DNA of 64,000 nucleotides from Lachancea thermotolerans CBS 6340 (GCF_000142805.1 NC_013080.1:496001-560000), one strand, 5' to 3'. Shown: positions 36,589 to 47,066, counted from the first letter of the stretch. Program-made: numbers and translations. The notes: generated by a model from the sequence alone, not told the origin.

Positions 36589-39453
36589 TCACGAACTTTC
36601 TTCTCCGCTATCTCTCCCGTCTTCCATCTTTTCTGCAAGCTTCTTCATTCTCGCAAGTTTAACCAGTGGCGCTAAAGACCTGACATCATCTGCATATGTT
36701 GCAATAAAAGGGTCTGACAACAGTTCTGAGGCAGTAGCCCTCTCATCGGGGTCGACGTGCAAACACCAGCCCAAGAAACCCTTAAGATCGTCACTCAAAC
36801 TGTCTGCGTCCTTTAATTCTGGTGTTCCATTTGTAGCAATCAAATAAAGGGCACGTAGTGGGGTTTCGTTGAGATAAGGTGGCTCCCCTTCAATCATCTC
36901 GATGATCATAATACCCAAAGACCAAATATCAACTTTAGGACCGTATTCTTTTCTAGAGACAACCTCAGGTGCCATCCAGTACGGTGTTCCAACCATGGTC
37001 GTGCGCTTTAAGTTGATCTCGTTGATCTGGGCACAAAACCCAAAATCAGTGAGTTTAATCTCCCCCGTCATAGAGAGAAGAATATTATCAGATTTAATAT
37101 CACGATGAATAACGCCTTTTGAATGCAAGAACTGCAGGCCTTTTAGTGTCTCTCTGCTGACAGCCCCTATTTGGCCCTCAGTCAAAATACAGTGTGTCAC
37201 AACATCAGTTAACGAGCCGCCTTCCATATACTCCATAACCACCCACAAGTCGCCCCTCAGCAGGTAAGAGTCGATGAAGTTGACGATGTTAGCATGCTTG
37301 CTCGCCTTCATCACCAAAATCTCGTTTATGATTAATTCCTTTTTAGGTTGTTTTTCCAGATTCATTTGTTTGATTGCAACGGAGGCGTTTGTGCCGACTT
37401 CGTATGCTGTGTAAACACCGCCCGACGCGCCTTGGCCTATCTTGATAAGACTTTTATAAAGTTTGCTAGGGTCTCCATCGGTGCAAATTTCTGTTAGCTT
37501 TGCGTACAATTGTTGAATTTTCTTCCTTCTGTCTTCTCTCTTTTTTTCAGCCGCTTTTTGAGCATCAGTCTGAGCATTATCCTCTCTGGGTAAATCTTTT
37601 GGAACAGGCGGAGGAGGTGCAGGTCTTACGGGAGCCATGTCCGCACTTTTTTCTGAAATAGTCCCATTCCTTGAAACTACAGCTTTTCCATGTGAAGATG
37701 GAGGTATTTGATGGTCCGTTTTTGCCAAAGTTCCCTTACGCGACAATGAACGAAGCCCGGATGATAAACTAGACGCGTGGGTTACCTTCGGAGATGTAGC
37801 CGGTGAGTTTCTATTTGCCAATGGCGATGTTAAATCATTTTTAGTTGGTGTGCCCGGAGGTTTAGGAGCAGGACGGCTGGGCATGAACCTTTCATTTGTA
37901 GTGGTTCCTTGGACATTAGGAGCCTCCCTGAGGTTTACTGGAGACTGAAGTTCATGCGCAGTGGAGTTAACGCCAAGGCTGTTTGGATGTTGCGGCCTCG
38001 AGTGGGCATTTTCGAGCTTGTTAAGAGAAGGCGAAGAAGGGGTTCTAAAGGAAGAAGTACTGGAGATATTTTTCCCAGAATTTCCGACATGAAACGTTTT
38101 GAAAACTTTGTCCTCCCCATTAGCTTCGGTAACATCTTGATAAAACTTGACAATATCCATGACAGCTTGGGGATGCTGCTGTTGCTCCTTCTTAGATATA
38201 CCACTTGAAGTCAAAAGCTTCTCCCATTCGTCAGGAAGACCTGTGTACTCACCTGTCTTAGTATCAACGCCAACATGATGAACGTGTTTTGCATTATAAG
38301 GTGTGGAAATTTTTAACGCCGAGCTTGATTGGCGCTTCTCCCCTTGTGAAGTTCTCTTCATGTTTTGCATAAGAGAAGAGAAGACACCCTTCATTCTGCT
38401 TCCGCCGCTTCTTCTCTTTTTGTTCTCCGCGGTTGGGGAAGCAAGCCGAGACTGCGATTTTGGCGATTCTGTCACTTCTTCCCGGGAACCTCTGCGCATC
38501 GAATTAAAAGGCGAGGAGACAGCTCTGAACGGAGATCTTGGCGGCTGCTTTCTATTGTTTGTCGCGGTAGAATACTGTACTTGCGTGAAACCGCCTTGTA
38601 CCAGGTTTGGTGTCGTCCATGCTTGTTTGCTTGTATTGGAAGCATCCACAATAGGAATATCAATGTTCTTTTCCGGAAACTCGCCTGAGCTGCTACTGTA
38701 GTTGAACTCTTTAGCAGGAGTGCCTACGTTATGAGTCTGCTCTGACAAACAGCCCTCTTCTCCAGGTTCTAATATGTCCTTCTTAGAAACATCCCTACTG
38801 TAATCGCTTTTGGGGGTGCTGCTTTTGAGGTGGCTGGTATTTTCAAGGTTGAGGTTAGAGCTATCTTGAGTTGAAAATTCTTGGGAAAGCTGCATCTCGT
38901 TCTCGCCAACAAGCATCATAGAATCATTGGTTAGCCTAGAATTTTCGGCAAGATAATGGTCCGATGCCCTTATTGTGGAGTTGGTTTTGTCCCCTATCGT
39001 GGATTGTTCTTGAATTTCTGGGAATGCGTTTGGTTGTTGAGGCTCTTGATTAGAACCTTGTGGCTCCTTTGCACGCCCTATGTCAGGCTCATGTGAACCC
39101 GTTATAATGTCACTTGCTTCGTAAGAACTGTTGCTTAAAGCTGACGAGGACGAAACTCTAGTAAACTGGATGGGGTCATCTAGTGTTGTCGATTGGAGCA
39201 TCTCGCTCACTTCCTCCGCTTGGGAACCCTTTGGTTTGCCCGGATCCATGGACTTGTACCCTTGTTCATCTATATTGTGGTGCTCCTCATATGCATGCAG
39301 TGCGTTAACGTTCAAAGTCGCTGGCGCTCTCGGAAGCTCGTACTTGCCCTCTGTTTGTTTCGCAAGCTTGCCAATACTTTCATCTTTCTTTTTCGTCGTA
39401 GTATCAGGTACGGAGGAGGACCGGGGTGAAGAATCTGAACTCATCGCAGACAT
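36589..39453 (-). CDS. STE20: Ste20 p21-activated kinase
   Basis: Ste20 is the PAK that carries Cdc42 signals to the mating, filamentous and osmotic MAPK cascades. The product is 954 residues (939 in S. cerevisiae). A CRIB domain lies at about 380-410 (ISTPYNAKHVHHVGVD, then PDEWEKLLTSSGIS). Proline-rich SH3 ligands follow (RPAPKPPGTP, RPAPPPPVPKD). The kinase domain spans about 665-920, with GQGASGGVY, VAIKQMNL, VIHRDIKSDNILL, TDFGFCAQI and GTPYWMAPEVV. The C-terminal SLAPLVKLARMKKLAEKM is the G-beta (Ste4) binding motif. The long N-terminus is Ser/Glu-rich. It corresponds to YHL007C, interleaved with MIF2 and UFD4 of the YKL tract. Confidence 0.97.
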   Translation of the reverse strand: MSAMSSDSSPRSSSVPDTTTKKKDESIGKLAKQTEGKYELPRAPATLNVNALHAYEEHHNIDEQGYKSMDPGKPKGSQAEEVSEMLQSTTLDDPIQFTRVSSSSALSNSSYEASDIITGSHEPDIGRAKEPQGSNQEPQQPNAFPEIQEQSTIGDKTNSTIRASDHYLAENSRLTNDSMMLVGENEMQLSQEFSTQDSSNLNLENTSHLKSSTPKSDYSRDVSKKDILEPGEEGCLSEQTHNVGTPAKEFNYSSSSGEFPEKNIDIPIVDASNTSKQAWTTPNLVQGGFTQVQYSTATNNRKQPPRSPFRAVSSPFNSMRRGSREEVTESPKSQSRLASPTAENKKRRSGGSRMKGVFSSLMQNMKRTSQGEKRQSSSALKISTPYNAKHVHHVGVDTKTGEYTGLPDEWEKLLTSSGISKKEQQQHPQAVMDIVKFYQDVTEANGEDKVFKTFHVGNSGKNISSTSSFRTPSSPSLNKLENAHSRPQHPNSLGVNSTAHELQSPVNLREAPNVQGTTTNERFMPSRPAPKPPGTPTKNDLTSPLANRNSPATSPKVTHASSLSSGLRSLSRKGTLAKTDHQIPPSSHGKAVVSRNGTISEKSADMAPVRPAPPPPVPKDLPREDNAQTDAQKAAEKKREDRRKKIQQLYAKLTEICTDGDPSKLYKSLIKIGQGASGGVYTAYEVGTNASVAIKQMNLEKQPKKELIINEILVMKASKHANIVNFIDSYLLRGDLWVVMEYMEGGSLTDVVTHCILTEGQIGAVSRETLKGLQFLHSKGVIHRDIKSDNILLSMTGEIKLTDFGFCAQINEINLKRTTMVGTPYWMAPEVVSRKEYGPKVDIWSLGIMIIEMIEGEPPYLNETPLRALYLIATNGTPELKDADSLSDDLKGFLGWCLHVDPDERATASELLSDPFIATYADDVRSLAPLVKLARMKKLAEKMEDGRDSGEESS

Positions 39454-39463
39454 GCTTACGTGA

Positions 39464-39691
39464 ATGAATGTTAAGTTCAGAGAAGTTTTCTATGTTCTCG
39501 ACCCCACTATGCACTGTTTGGACAAATTGTTTGATGCCGAAATAATCCACGATCTTGAAGCAAAGAAACTAAAAGCAACTGAACACAAACTTGATCTAAC
39601 GCAGCTTAATTATGATTCCACCCGCTTTCGAAAGTTGGAGAAAGTTTTCGTGGAAGCAGCTGTCAAAACGGAATATCCCCGGCTTGGTTAA
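39464..39691 (+). CDS. Small hypothetical ORF, 75 codons, divergent from STE20
   Basis: An ATG-started frame of 75 codons opening 10 bases from the STE20 start on the opposite strand. The composition is protein-like (LDPTMHCLDKLFDAEIIHDL, then a basic, Leu-spaced part). I do not recognise it. It is not SHU1, which lies at 45.2 kb, and a resemblance to Tfb5 was weak. It fills most of the 373 bases between STE20 and UFD4, in the likely STE20 5' leader. A chance frame is as likely as a gene. Confidence 0.25.
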   Translation: MNVKFREVFYVLDPTMHCLDKLFDAEIIHDLEAKKLKATEHKLDLTQLNYDSTRFRKLEKVFVEAAVKTEYPRLG

Positions 39692-39826
39692 TGTTAAACA
39701 CTTCATAATTGTTGATCAGATTTTTTTTTTCTGTCCTCGAGAAATCGGTTAGAATCATGTGATCGTATACAACTTTTAGTTTAATTAAGCGGAGACTATA
39801 GGCGGTGAATACATTCTTCTGAGCTT

Positions 39827-42800
39827 TCAAGATAGCAGGAAAGCTCCCAGACCTTCTTTCATGGCTTGCAGAACTCTTGACTTCAAAACATCTTTATTGC
39901 TATACTTGGGCAATTTCAAATAGTTTGCGCACGTCATTACACTTGGGAGGTAATGATCCGGCTCTAGATCGTTCTCTGTATGCTTCCGAACTACCGTCAT
40001 CCTTGGGTTTAGACTTTTGAAACCGCCTATCGGCAACTTGGGAGATCCTGTTAAAAACTCAAGGAAGAGGCGGCGCTCCGCCTTGGAAAAAGATGTCATA
40101 ATGGATATGAGGTCGTGGATGATGTTTGAATCGTGACTGTAGCCATGATCTGCATCAACATACGCATACAAAGTCTCGTGTGTCCAATCTTCCTCTACAC
40201 TACCAAATAGGTCCGTAAGCTCGTCCGGAGTCAATGCCAACAAAGAAGTATATGGGAACGTTCGAGAAAACCCTTCAATAAAACTTTGGATCTGCATTTT
40301 AACTCCAGTGCCCAAGACCTGATCTGACAACCTTTCGAAATAGTCAGGGAAGTTTTCAATAGTTACGGCAACATCTTTGCCGTTTTCAATCAACTCTATG
40401 TTGTACCCTGAAAGATAAAATGTCAAAGACAAAGATTCGAAGTCATGATCATTTTTAAGGGTGAACAGGTATTTCATAGACTTGGCTAAGTGTGGATCAA
40501 CCATGCTCATGTAGTCGATTGTCAAGTCGAAATCATCAAATCGAATTTTCTCGTTTCTAGCATACATGTGAGCCAGCTCAAAAAATGCTTTGCTGAAACG
40601 AAAATCCAAAATTCTATCATCCAGCATGGACCTTGATACAAAAGTTCCCAGTTTGTGGAAAAGCTCTAGGGTTTTTTCTTGATTACTTGAGGCTAGTAAA
40701 GGTGCAGGAAAAAGATGCTCCTCAACTAGTTCGCCCTCTTTACAGGAATTAAAATTCTCAGACCTCCACATTCTCAAAGATTTGTACGCGAACTCTTTCG
40801 ATACAATGGCAAAGAATTCTAGAGTAGGACCTAGTCCCGTTCCCACTTCATTGAGGAACTCAACCTCTAAAATGTTGGGCGTTGAGCCGTACTTATCCAG
40901 GATCTTCAATGCGCTTAGGAAAACCGCTCCCCTTGAAACTTTAAGCTTCCTCCTTGTTGGCCTGCCCAATTGATGCAAAGCGTCAGCAAAGTCTCCCTTG
41001 TCGCTACCCACGCGATTTCTCCAAACTTGAATCAACCTTCCATGTCCAAATGAAGAGCTTTGTAGAAAGAACATCCGAGTTTCAAAGGGGAACAGAAATG
41101 GGTAATTCCTTGTGAGGAGCACAGTCCACGAAGGAAGTAACCCGCCCGCAACAATAAGGGGCTCTTCCAGCTGGCATGCTAGCTTAGCACTTATCTTTGA
41201 ATTGACAAAACATTCAGGCCGCAAAGAACTACCTCTGAGACATTTAAGAAGGACAAGGAGACCTTCAAGCCTGCCAAGTTCATTCAACCCTCTTGGGCCG
41301 CCGAAGTATAGGGTACTCAATTTTTGGTCACTGTCCTTCCCCTGTGCCTTCTTATATCTGATAATGTGCGGTTCACTCCAGAGCGACTTACTATCCTTCC
41401 CTGCGTTCTTGATAGGCCTAAATATCGCCCCAAAAATGGTGTCTTGATGATCACATTTTGTGTTGTTAAACGCGAAATCGAAGCTCCATTTCACATCGTC
41501 GTCCTGCCGATCAACCCGCATAGCCAAAGCAGGTATTAAAGAGGTTATCAGCTGACTTTGTAATACTCGGTGTTTCAAGAACTCATTGAGAGATCTAAAT
41601 GTTGCTACGCAATGGATTGCAACAGTAACTGCCTGCAGGTTTTTTGGAATTCCATCTTCGACTGCATCGCCATCGTATTCAAGCCTTATTTTAACCTGTT
41701 TCCCCAAAGAGGCTCCTTTCCCATCTTCGCCATGTAATCCACAGTCTAATAACTCGAAAGATTCCAGGCGAGTAAGCGCCGATTGAATAATTTCGGCAAA
41801 CGTCTCAAGGTCTTCACCAAATGTCTCTATCAAAGCCCTTTGGCAAATGCTGCTCTTAGAAGAGTTGCTGAGAACCAGCTTCGACATTTCGTCTGCCAAG
41901 CCACTGGAAATGAACTCAAATCCCGAGCAAACAAAATTACTCATGAAAAGTTTGGATTTCACTTCCAGCCAAATACGTTGCCAGTACTCGTATGTATCAG
42001 AATGAACGTCTAGCAGGCGAAGACGCTCGACTAGCGAGTTAATTTCGCTGATCTCGCTAATTACAGCGCCTTCGCCTCCGTAGGATTCAATCACACTCTC
42101 AAGCGTGTTAGCCAGCTCATTTTGGACATAGTTCAATTTTAGGTGTTTCAAAATACGAAAGCAAACTCGATTAGGCCGTGTATGATCTGGACTCTCCATA
42201 CCTTCAAATTCCATATTATAGTCGTCATCATCGCTATGGTAGTTAGACTCGCTATTTGTATCACTAATGTCAGTAAACTTTCCGTTGTTTTGAGGAGGGT
42301 CCCCAGCTTGTGTCTTCTCTAAGGACTCGGGAACAATTGAGGATAACTCCTTTGAAAACGACTTGAATGACTCAAAAACACCTTCCCTCACAAAAGCCGG
42401 CAAGTGTTCGGAAGCATTTTTCTCAAGAAGTGATGTCACAAGCCGCAAACTTCCCAGAAGAAGCACCCCAGAAACTTGATCCTTGAAGCCACTCTGCTCA
42501 AAAAGTGCCATGTTACGTGCGAGGCTAGAAGCAATCATGGAAACAATCCCTTTGTCTATATCACAAGTCTCGATGGGAATATGTGGTGACAAGACACGAG
42601 CGAGAGCGACCAACACAAGTCGCCGAATTTGGAAGTCCACGGCGTTGACATACACTTGAACCAAAAACGGACCTAGGCCTTTAACTAGCTGCCTTGACTG
42701 TTCTTCTATTCCTTGAAATTCGTATTGTTTCGGAGTATCCGCCGAAAGAATTTGTTTGTCTTCTCCTGGGAAAAGCACAACAATAAACCGCGAAATACAT

Positions 42801-44188
42801 GTTAGCAAGGGCTTTGGTGCGAACATTACAGTTTCATGCAACTGAGATGCTGTACTCTTTTTGTACTCATTCATGGAGCTCATTAACATATCCAAAACCC
42901 TTCCGCATCCAATTATTTGGGGTGCTAATACTTCCCCACTTACCAAAACTTGAGAAAGTATATCAAATGCTTTGAGCCTGCTCTCAAGGTTAGTTTCCCC
43001 ATTTGAAATGAGTTGCATGATACTTTCAATGAGCTCGAAATCAAATAGTCCTTCAAGTGTCTTGTCACCCCTTCCTAACCCGGCGCAAATACCGTAAAAC
43101 ACATTCAACATATTTTGCCGGAGCGAATGATCTTGGGAGCTCACGAAGATTTCTTTGAGCCTCCACATGATGTCTGATATGTGACCCAGGTCAACCGCTC
43201 GTATTTTTGCGCATGAATTCACCACTATAGTAACTGCCTTTCTCTGCGCATGAGAGGTAAAAAAGTCCAAATATTGTAAACAAGCCAGCAAGCTGCCTGA
43301 TTGCAGAACGCTTCTTCCGTGCAGACGAGATATAATTTCAAGCGTTTCCAAAACTTGTTCTGCCAAATCAATGTAGCTTATCTCTGCCAGTTTATCGTTG
43401 CATGCGGCAATAACATTTCTGTCGACCGCTATCGAAATCATGTCCGGGTTGACTTCGAACAGGTTGTACAAGCAACGAAACGCTATGAGCTGCAGCTCAA
43501 GCTCGCCTTGAAGCAACGGGTCCATGAATATATCAACTATTCCTTTTAAAAGGTCTTCCTGAGGCACAGCGCGTTCTGCCGCTAGCGGACTCATCATTAG
43601 CAATTGCTCCGACAGCTCCCTTAAACTTTCCATAGCGATATACGGGTCGTCCTGCGCGTTCGTAACATTATCCAAAAGCTTGATTAGTCGTGGGTTGCCT
43701 CTACCAGTTGAACGCCCAGCTCCCATCATACTGAACATCTCAGGAAAAATATCAGCTATGTTGACTCTTCGTGAATTCTCTCCACCGTGTTCACGGGAAG
43801 GCCCCTCCATGTTCTGGGCTAAGGACCCAAGTAATTCCTGCAAGGAAGACTGCCTTTGCGCACCCCGCAGCGTTGTATTGCGGAGTTCGTCTTCAATATC
43901 ATCCCCTTCATTACCATCAACTTCTTCAGTGGGGTTTTCCCCGGAATGTTCACTGTCTTGCGAATTTTCGTATGCTTCATCTCTTTCGTTCTCTTCGTCT
44001 CCAAAGTGATACATGTTTCCCTCATACGATTCAACATCATCATCAACCTCCTCGGGGTACGAATATTCATTTTCCTCTTCTGCTACGTCTTCATCTTCAT
44101 AATCATTTTGTCTACTTGGCCGGATAACAAAGTCCCCGTCGCTATCGTAGTCGCGGTTCATTGAATGCCTGATCTCGTCTCTTGACAT
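39827..44188 (-). CDS. UFD4: HECT ubiquitin ligase Ufd4
   Basis: Ufd4 is the E3 of the ubiquitin-fusion-degradation pathway and works with Ubr1/Ubc4. The product is 1453 residues (1483 in S. cerevisiae). The N-terminus is strongly acidic (about 1-95). Armadillo-like helices follow (AMESLRELSEQLLMMSPLAA, DLAEQVLETLEIISRLHGRS). The HECT domain takes the last 380 or so residues: FLNEVGTGLGPTLEFFAIVS, LLDDRILDFRFSK-type block (here MLDDRILDFRFSK), FLTGSPKLPIGGFKSLNP and the active-site LPSVMTCANYLKLPKYSNK, with Cys1420. The C-terminus GAFLLS is typical. It corresponds to YKL010C and runs divergent from MRT4 (287 bp). Confidence 0.97.
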   Translation of the reverse strand: MSRDEIRHSMNRDYDSDGDFVIRPSRQNDYEDEDVAEEENEYSYPEEVDDDVESYEGNMYHFGDEENERDEAYENSQDSEHSGENPTEEVDGNEGDDIEDELRNTTLRGAQRQSSLQELLGSLAQNMEGPSREHGGENSRRVNIADIFPEMFSMMGAGRSTGRGNPRLIKLLDNVTNAQDDPYIAMESLRELSEQLLMMSPLAAERAVPQEDLLKGIVDIFMDPLLQGELELQLIAFRCLYNLFEVNPDMISIAVDRNVIAACNDKLAEISYIDLAEQVLETLEIISRLHGRSVLQSGSLLACLQYLDFFTSHAQRKAVTIVVNSCAKIRAVDLGHISDIMWRLKEIFVSSQDHSLRQNMLNVFYGICAGLGRGDKTLEGLFDFELIESIMQLISNGETNLESRLKAFDILSQVLVSGEVLAPQIIGCGRVLDMLMSSMNEYKKSTASQLHETVMFAPKPLLTCISRFIVVLFPGEDKQILSADTPKQYEFQGIEEQSRQLVKGLGPFLVQVYVNAVDFQIRRLVLVALARVLSPHIPIETCDIDKGIVSMIASSLARNMALFEQSGFKDQVSGVLLLGSLRLVTSLLEKNASEHLPAFVREGVFESFKSFSKELSSIVPESLEKTQAGDPPQNNGKFTDISDTNSESNYHSDDDDYNMEFEGMESPDHTRPNRVCFRILKHLKLNYVQNELANTLESVIESYGGEGAVISEISEINSLVERLRLLDVHSDTYEYWQRIWLEVKSKLFMSNFVCSGFEFISSGLADEMSKLVLSNSSKSSICQRALIETFGEDLETFAEIIQSALTRLESFELLDCGLHGEDGKGASLGKQVKIRLEYDGDAVEDGIPKNLQAVTVAIHCVATFRSLNEFLKHRVLQSQLITSLIPALAMRVDRQDDDVKWSFDFAFNNTKCDHQDTIFGAIFRPIKNAGKDSKSLWSEPHIIRYKKAQGKDSDQKLSTLYFGGPRGLNELGRLEGLLVLLKCLRGSSLRPECFVNSKISAKLACQLEEPLIVAGGLLPSWTVLLTRNYPFLFPFETRMFFLQSSSFGHGRLIQVWRNRVGSDKGDFADALHQLGRPTRRKLKVSRGAVFLSALKILDKYGSTPNILEVEFLNEVGTGLGPTLEFFAIVSKEFAYKSLRMWRSENFNSCKEGELVEEHLFPAPLLASSNQEKTLELFHKLGTFVSRSMLDDRILDFRFSKAFFELAHMYARNEKIRFDDFDLTIDYMSMVDPHLAKSMKYLFTLKNDHDFESLSLTFYLSGYNIELIENGKDVAVTIENFPDYFERLSDQVLGTGVKMQIQSFIEGFSRTFPYTSLLALTPDELTDLFGSVEEDWTHETLYAYVDADHGYSHDSNIIHDLISIMTSFSKAERRLFLEFLTGSPKLPIGGFKSLNPRMTVVRKHTENDLEPDHYLPSVMTCANYLKLPKYSNKDVLKSRVLQAMKEGLGAFLLS

Positions 44189-44346
44189 CTCCGAAACCGC
44201 GCCAGTTTGAAGAATGTACCCTTTCCTTTCCTATTCTTTTTGGCGCTGAATGTTTGCCACTCAGCACTTGAACTTGGATGTATTTCAGAGTTTCGTCCGT
44301 GGCGATATCATCGTGATACCTAAAAAGAAATTGGCTATTAACCATA

Positions 44347-44370
44347 GAAAAAAATTTTAAAACTCATCGC
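44347..44370. promoter_or_regulatory. RRPE and PAC elements upstream of MRT4
   Basis: A GAAAAAAATTTT RRPE-type stretch starts at about 44347, and CTCATCGC (PAC, GCGATGAG on the minus strand) lies at 44363-44370. This is about 105 bases before the MRT4 ATG and is the usual paired arrangement for ribosome-biogenesis genes. Confidence 0.7.
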
Positions 44371-44475
44371 TCAAGCTCTTCTCAAGACATAAATTCAATT
44401 TGGCATCCGCTCAAGAAAGCTATTGCTGTAGAAATACAGTGAATTTGAATCTAGTTGAGCCTTTAGTCAATAAAA

Positions 44476-45192
44476 ATGCCTAGATCTAAACGTTCGAAGC
44501 TCGTAACTCTCGCCCAAACTGACAAAAAGGGCAGAGAAAACAAAGAGAGAATCTTCGATGAGGTTAGAGAAGCTTTGGATACATTTCGGTTTGTGTGGGT
44601 ATTGCACCTTGATGACGTGAGAACTCCTGTCCTACAGGAAATAAGGTCCGCATGGGTAGGTTCAAAGCTAATCATGGGCAAGCGCAAGGTGTTGCAGAAG
44701 TCTCTGGGCGAGAAAAGGGAGGAGGAGTACAAAGAAAACATCTTCGCTCTTTCGAAGCTCTGTTCCGGTGTTACCGGCTTGCTGTTCACAGACGAGGAGC
44801 CTCAAGTCGTGCAGGAGTATTTTAAATCTTACGTCAGGGCCGACTACTCAAGACCAAAGTCTAAGGCCCCGCTAACGTTTGAGATACCGGCAGGGATTAT
44901 TTACTCGCGTGGGGGTCAGATCCCTGCGGAAGACGACGTGCCCATGGTCCACTCATTGGAGCCAACATTGAGAAACAAGTTTATGATTCCTACCAAGATC
45001 AAGGCCGGAAAGATCACGATAGAAAGTCCTTACTTGGTGTGCACGGAAGGCGAAACCCTTGATGTGCGTCAAGCTCTGATCTTGAAGCAATTCGGTGTAG
45101 CAGCGGCTGAATTCAGGGTTAAGGTTGCCGCGTACTATGACAATGAAACATCGTCAGTCGAGACGGTAAACATCAACATAGAATCTGCATAA
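44476..45192 (+). CDS. MRT4: Ribosome assembly factor Mrt4 (P0-like)
   Basis: Mrt4 is the nucleolar paralogue of stalk protein P0 (uL10); it holds the P0 site on pre-60S particles until exchanged. The product is 238 residues (236 in S. cerevisiae). It starts MPRSKRSKLVTLAQTDKKGR. The uL10 fold blocks are FVWVLHLDDVRTPVLQEIR, GSKLIMGKRKVLQKSLGE and RGGQIPAEDDVPMVHSLEP, with EGETLDVRQALILKQFGV near the end. It lacks the acidic P-protein tail, as expected. It corresponds to YKL009W and converges on SHU1 with only 36 bases between stops. Confidence 0.97.
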   Translation: MPRSKRSKLVTLAQTDKKGRENKERIFDEVREALDTFRFVWVLHLDDVRTPVLQEIRSAWVGSKLIMGKRKVLQKSLGEKREEEYKENIFALSKLCSGVTGLLFTDEEPQVVQEYFKSYVRADYSRPKSKAPLTFEIPAGIIYSRGGQIPAEDDVPMVHSLEPTLRNKFMIPTKIKAGKITIESPYLVCTEGETLDVRQALILKQFGVAAAEFRVKVAAYYDNETSSVETVNINIESA

Positions 45193-45228
45193 TTACTACT
45201 GTACACTACCATCATCTACCAATATAAT

Positions 45229-45690
45229 TTAACACACTTCTTGCCAATATTGTTCTAGCCTATTTAAGTTGTCGTGCACGTCATCCTTGCTTGAGATGAA
45301 CTGAACCTCGACGCGATGCCGCGCTCTCACCTTGAAGGCAACGTTGAAAATAAGGTTGGCCAGTCTGGTCTGAGCGATTGACAGTTTATCATCGACGAGT
45401 TCAAGAGCTTCGTCTAAACCATATATTATCAAGTTCGTTAACCCTAGTTCTTGTCCATTACCCTCCCCTTCTAGCTTTGTCAAGTACATGAACAAGTACT
45501 GTAACTTATTTAGGAACAACACCTTGATATTACAGCGGCTGTTAGTTGAAGCTCGAACGGATGACATAGTACCCGCCGAGCTTGAAAGTTGATGTTCAAA
45601 GTAGTGTCTAGCTGTTTCACCTAGTGCAAAAATGAGGGTTCCTAACTTTTCATTGTCATCAAGTATTAACTGCGCCAGCGCAGTATCCAT
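45229..45690 (-). CDS. SHU1: Shu complex subunit Shu1
   Basis: Shu1 belongs to the Shu complex (Csm2-Psy3-Shu1-Shu2), a Rad51-paralogue complex promoting error-free lesion bypass. The ATG at 45690 gives 153 residues (150 in S. cerevisiae); the upstream frame opens only with TTG. The match is modest but consistent along the length: LGTLIFALGETARHYFEHQL, IKVLFLNKLQYLFMYLTKLE, TNLIIYGLDEALEL and a final RLEQYWQEVC. Position between MRT4 (YKL009W) and MRP4 (YHL004W) agrees with YHL006C. Shu1 evolves fast, so the low identity is expected. Confidence 0.85.
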   Translation of the reverse strand: MDTALAQLILDDNEKLGTLIFALGETARHYFEHQLSSSAGTMSSVRASTNSRCNIKVLFLNKLQYLFMYLTKLEGEGNGQELGLTNLIIYGLDEALELVDDKLSIAQTRLANLIFNVAFKVRARHRVEVQFISSKDDVHDNLNRLEQYWQEVC

Positions 45691-45857
45691 AGGTTCGATC
45701 TTAGTCTTGAAGCTCTTGGTTGATCCCTTGTTTGAATATTCAATTAGACACTGTTGCGTCAATCGTGATTTAAAATTTTTTTGAACTTGATGTTACAAGC
45801 CCAAGAGAAATTGACCAAGAATAATTGCTGAAGTAAGGCTCGGCACCACCCCATAAC

Positions 45858-47066
45858 ATGATACCGCGCTTCCGAGTGGCATTGTATGCTCAAAAACGTT
45901 ACCTTGTGTTTCAAAACTTAAAGAGGGGCCTTGCAAGCACTGGCAGCTTAAAAGAGCATGATGAACAATCTTCTAAGATACACAAGGATGAAGCAGCTCA
46001 CGAGCCCCAAGACGAGTTGTCAGTACTCCGCCAGCGGGAATACAACAATCAAGTTAAGGAGCTGCTGAAATCATTTTCGAAAACCGCTACAGAAGATTTT
46101 AAGGACTTTCATGGTTCAGTTACCGGAGAGCTTAGTGCCAAAGAGCAGCAGTTAGATGAAGAACTGACGAGCTTTCTCAAGCAATTCTCTCAACTGAATA
46201 CAGTGATTGAGCCTAAGGAAGACAACGGGAAACGAATTGCAGCGCCTACGTATTCGCGCATAAAGACATTTCCCTTTCTTATTCCTTCGCCAGAGGACAA
46301 GCCATACACAAATCAAGAGCTTTTTTTGCGTCAAATAAAACACGCTGACGGGACAGCCAAACTAGGAGCCGCTATGGAAAATGTTTACTATCCTCACCGT
46401 GATATCTTCAACCCGCCTGCGATCGAGGAGCTCTCCATTTCCAAGTTACTAGCAGCTGGCGTTCATTTGGGCCAATCCACATCTCTTTGGAGACCCAGTA
46501 CGCAGCCGTACATTTATGGAGAGTATAAAGGTATTCATATAATCGACCTGAACAAAACACTTTCGAATCTCAAGAGGGCTGCTAAGGTGGTCCAAGGGGT
46601 GGCCGAAAAAGGCGGCACAATACTATTTTTGGGAACCAGAGATGGTCAGAAGCGGGCTCTACAGGAAGCAGCCAAACGAACAAATGGTTTCTATGTGTCT
46701 ACTAGATGGATCCCAGGTACACTTACGAATCCAACTGAAATATCTAGTGTGTGGGAAAGGCATGAAATTGACTTTGCCGACACTCCTACAAATAGACCCC
46801 TAACTTCTGATGAAGAGGCTGCTATTGTGAAGCCTGATCTTCTGGTCGTTTTGAACCCAACTGAAAACAGGAACGCTTTGAATGAAGCAATGCAAGCCAG
46901 AGTACCTACAGTGGGCATCATTGACACAGACTCAGAACCATCTCTAGTCACTTACCCTATTCCCGGCAACGATGATTCTTTGCGTTCGGTCAATATCATC
47001 CTGAGCGTCTTGGCTAAGGCTGGAGAGGTTGGATTGCAATCTCGTCTAGCTAAAGCTGCTTTTTAA
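45858..47066 (+). CDS. MRP4: Mitochondrial small-subunit ribosomal protein uS2m (Mrp4)
   Basis: A mitoribosomal protein of the bacterial S2 family, 402 residues (394 in S. cerevisiae). The start [20 protein letters not shown] is basic and hydroxyl/aromatic-rich, as in matrix presequences. A charged extension precedes the S2 domain (about 190-400), with [79 protein letters not shown] and [19 protein letters not shown]. It corresponds to YHL004W. Confidence 0.97.
   Translation: MIPRFRVALYAQKRYLVFQNLKRGLASTGSLKEHDEQSSKIHKDEAAHEPQDELSVLRQREYNNQVKELLKSFSKTATEDFKDFHGSVTGELSAKEQQLDEELTSFLKQFSQLNTVIEPKEDNGKRIAAPTYSRIKTFPFLIPSPEDKPYTNQELFLRQIKHADGTAKLGAAMENVYYPHRDIFNPPAIEELSISKLLAAGVHLGQSTSLWRPSTQPYIYGEYKGIHIIDLNKTLSNLKRAAKVVQGVAEKGGTILFLGTRDGQKRALQEAAKRTNGFYVSTRWIPGTLTNPTEISSVWERHEIDFADTPTNRPLTSDEEAAIVKPDLLVVLNPTENRNALNEAMQARVPTVGIIDTDSEPSLVTYPIPGNDDSLRSVNIILSVLAKAGEVGLQSRLAKAAF

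Noticed and set aside
39464-39691. SHU1 next to STE20, as the S. cerevisiae order would suggest
   Set aside because: The small frame does not resemble Shu1. The real SHU1 is at 45229-45690.
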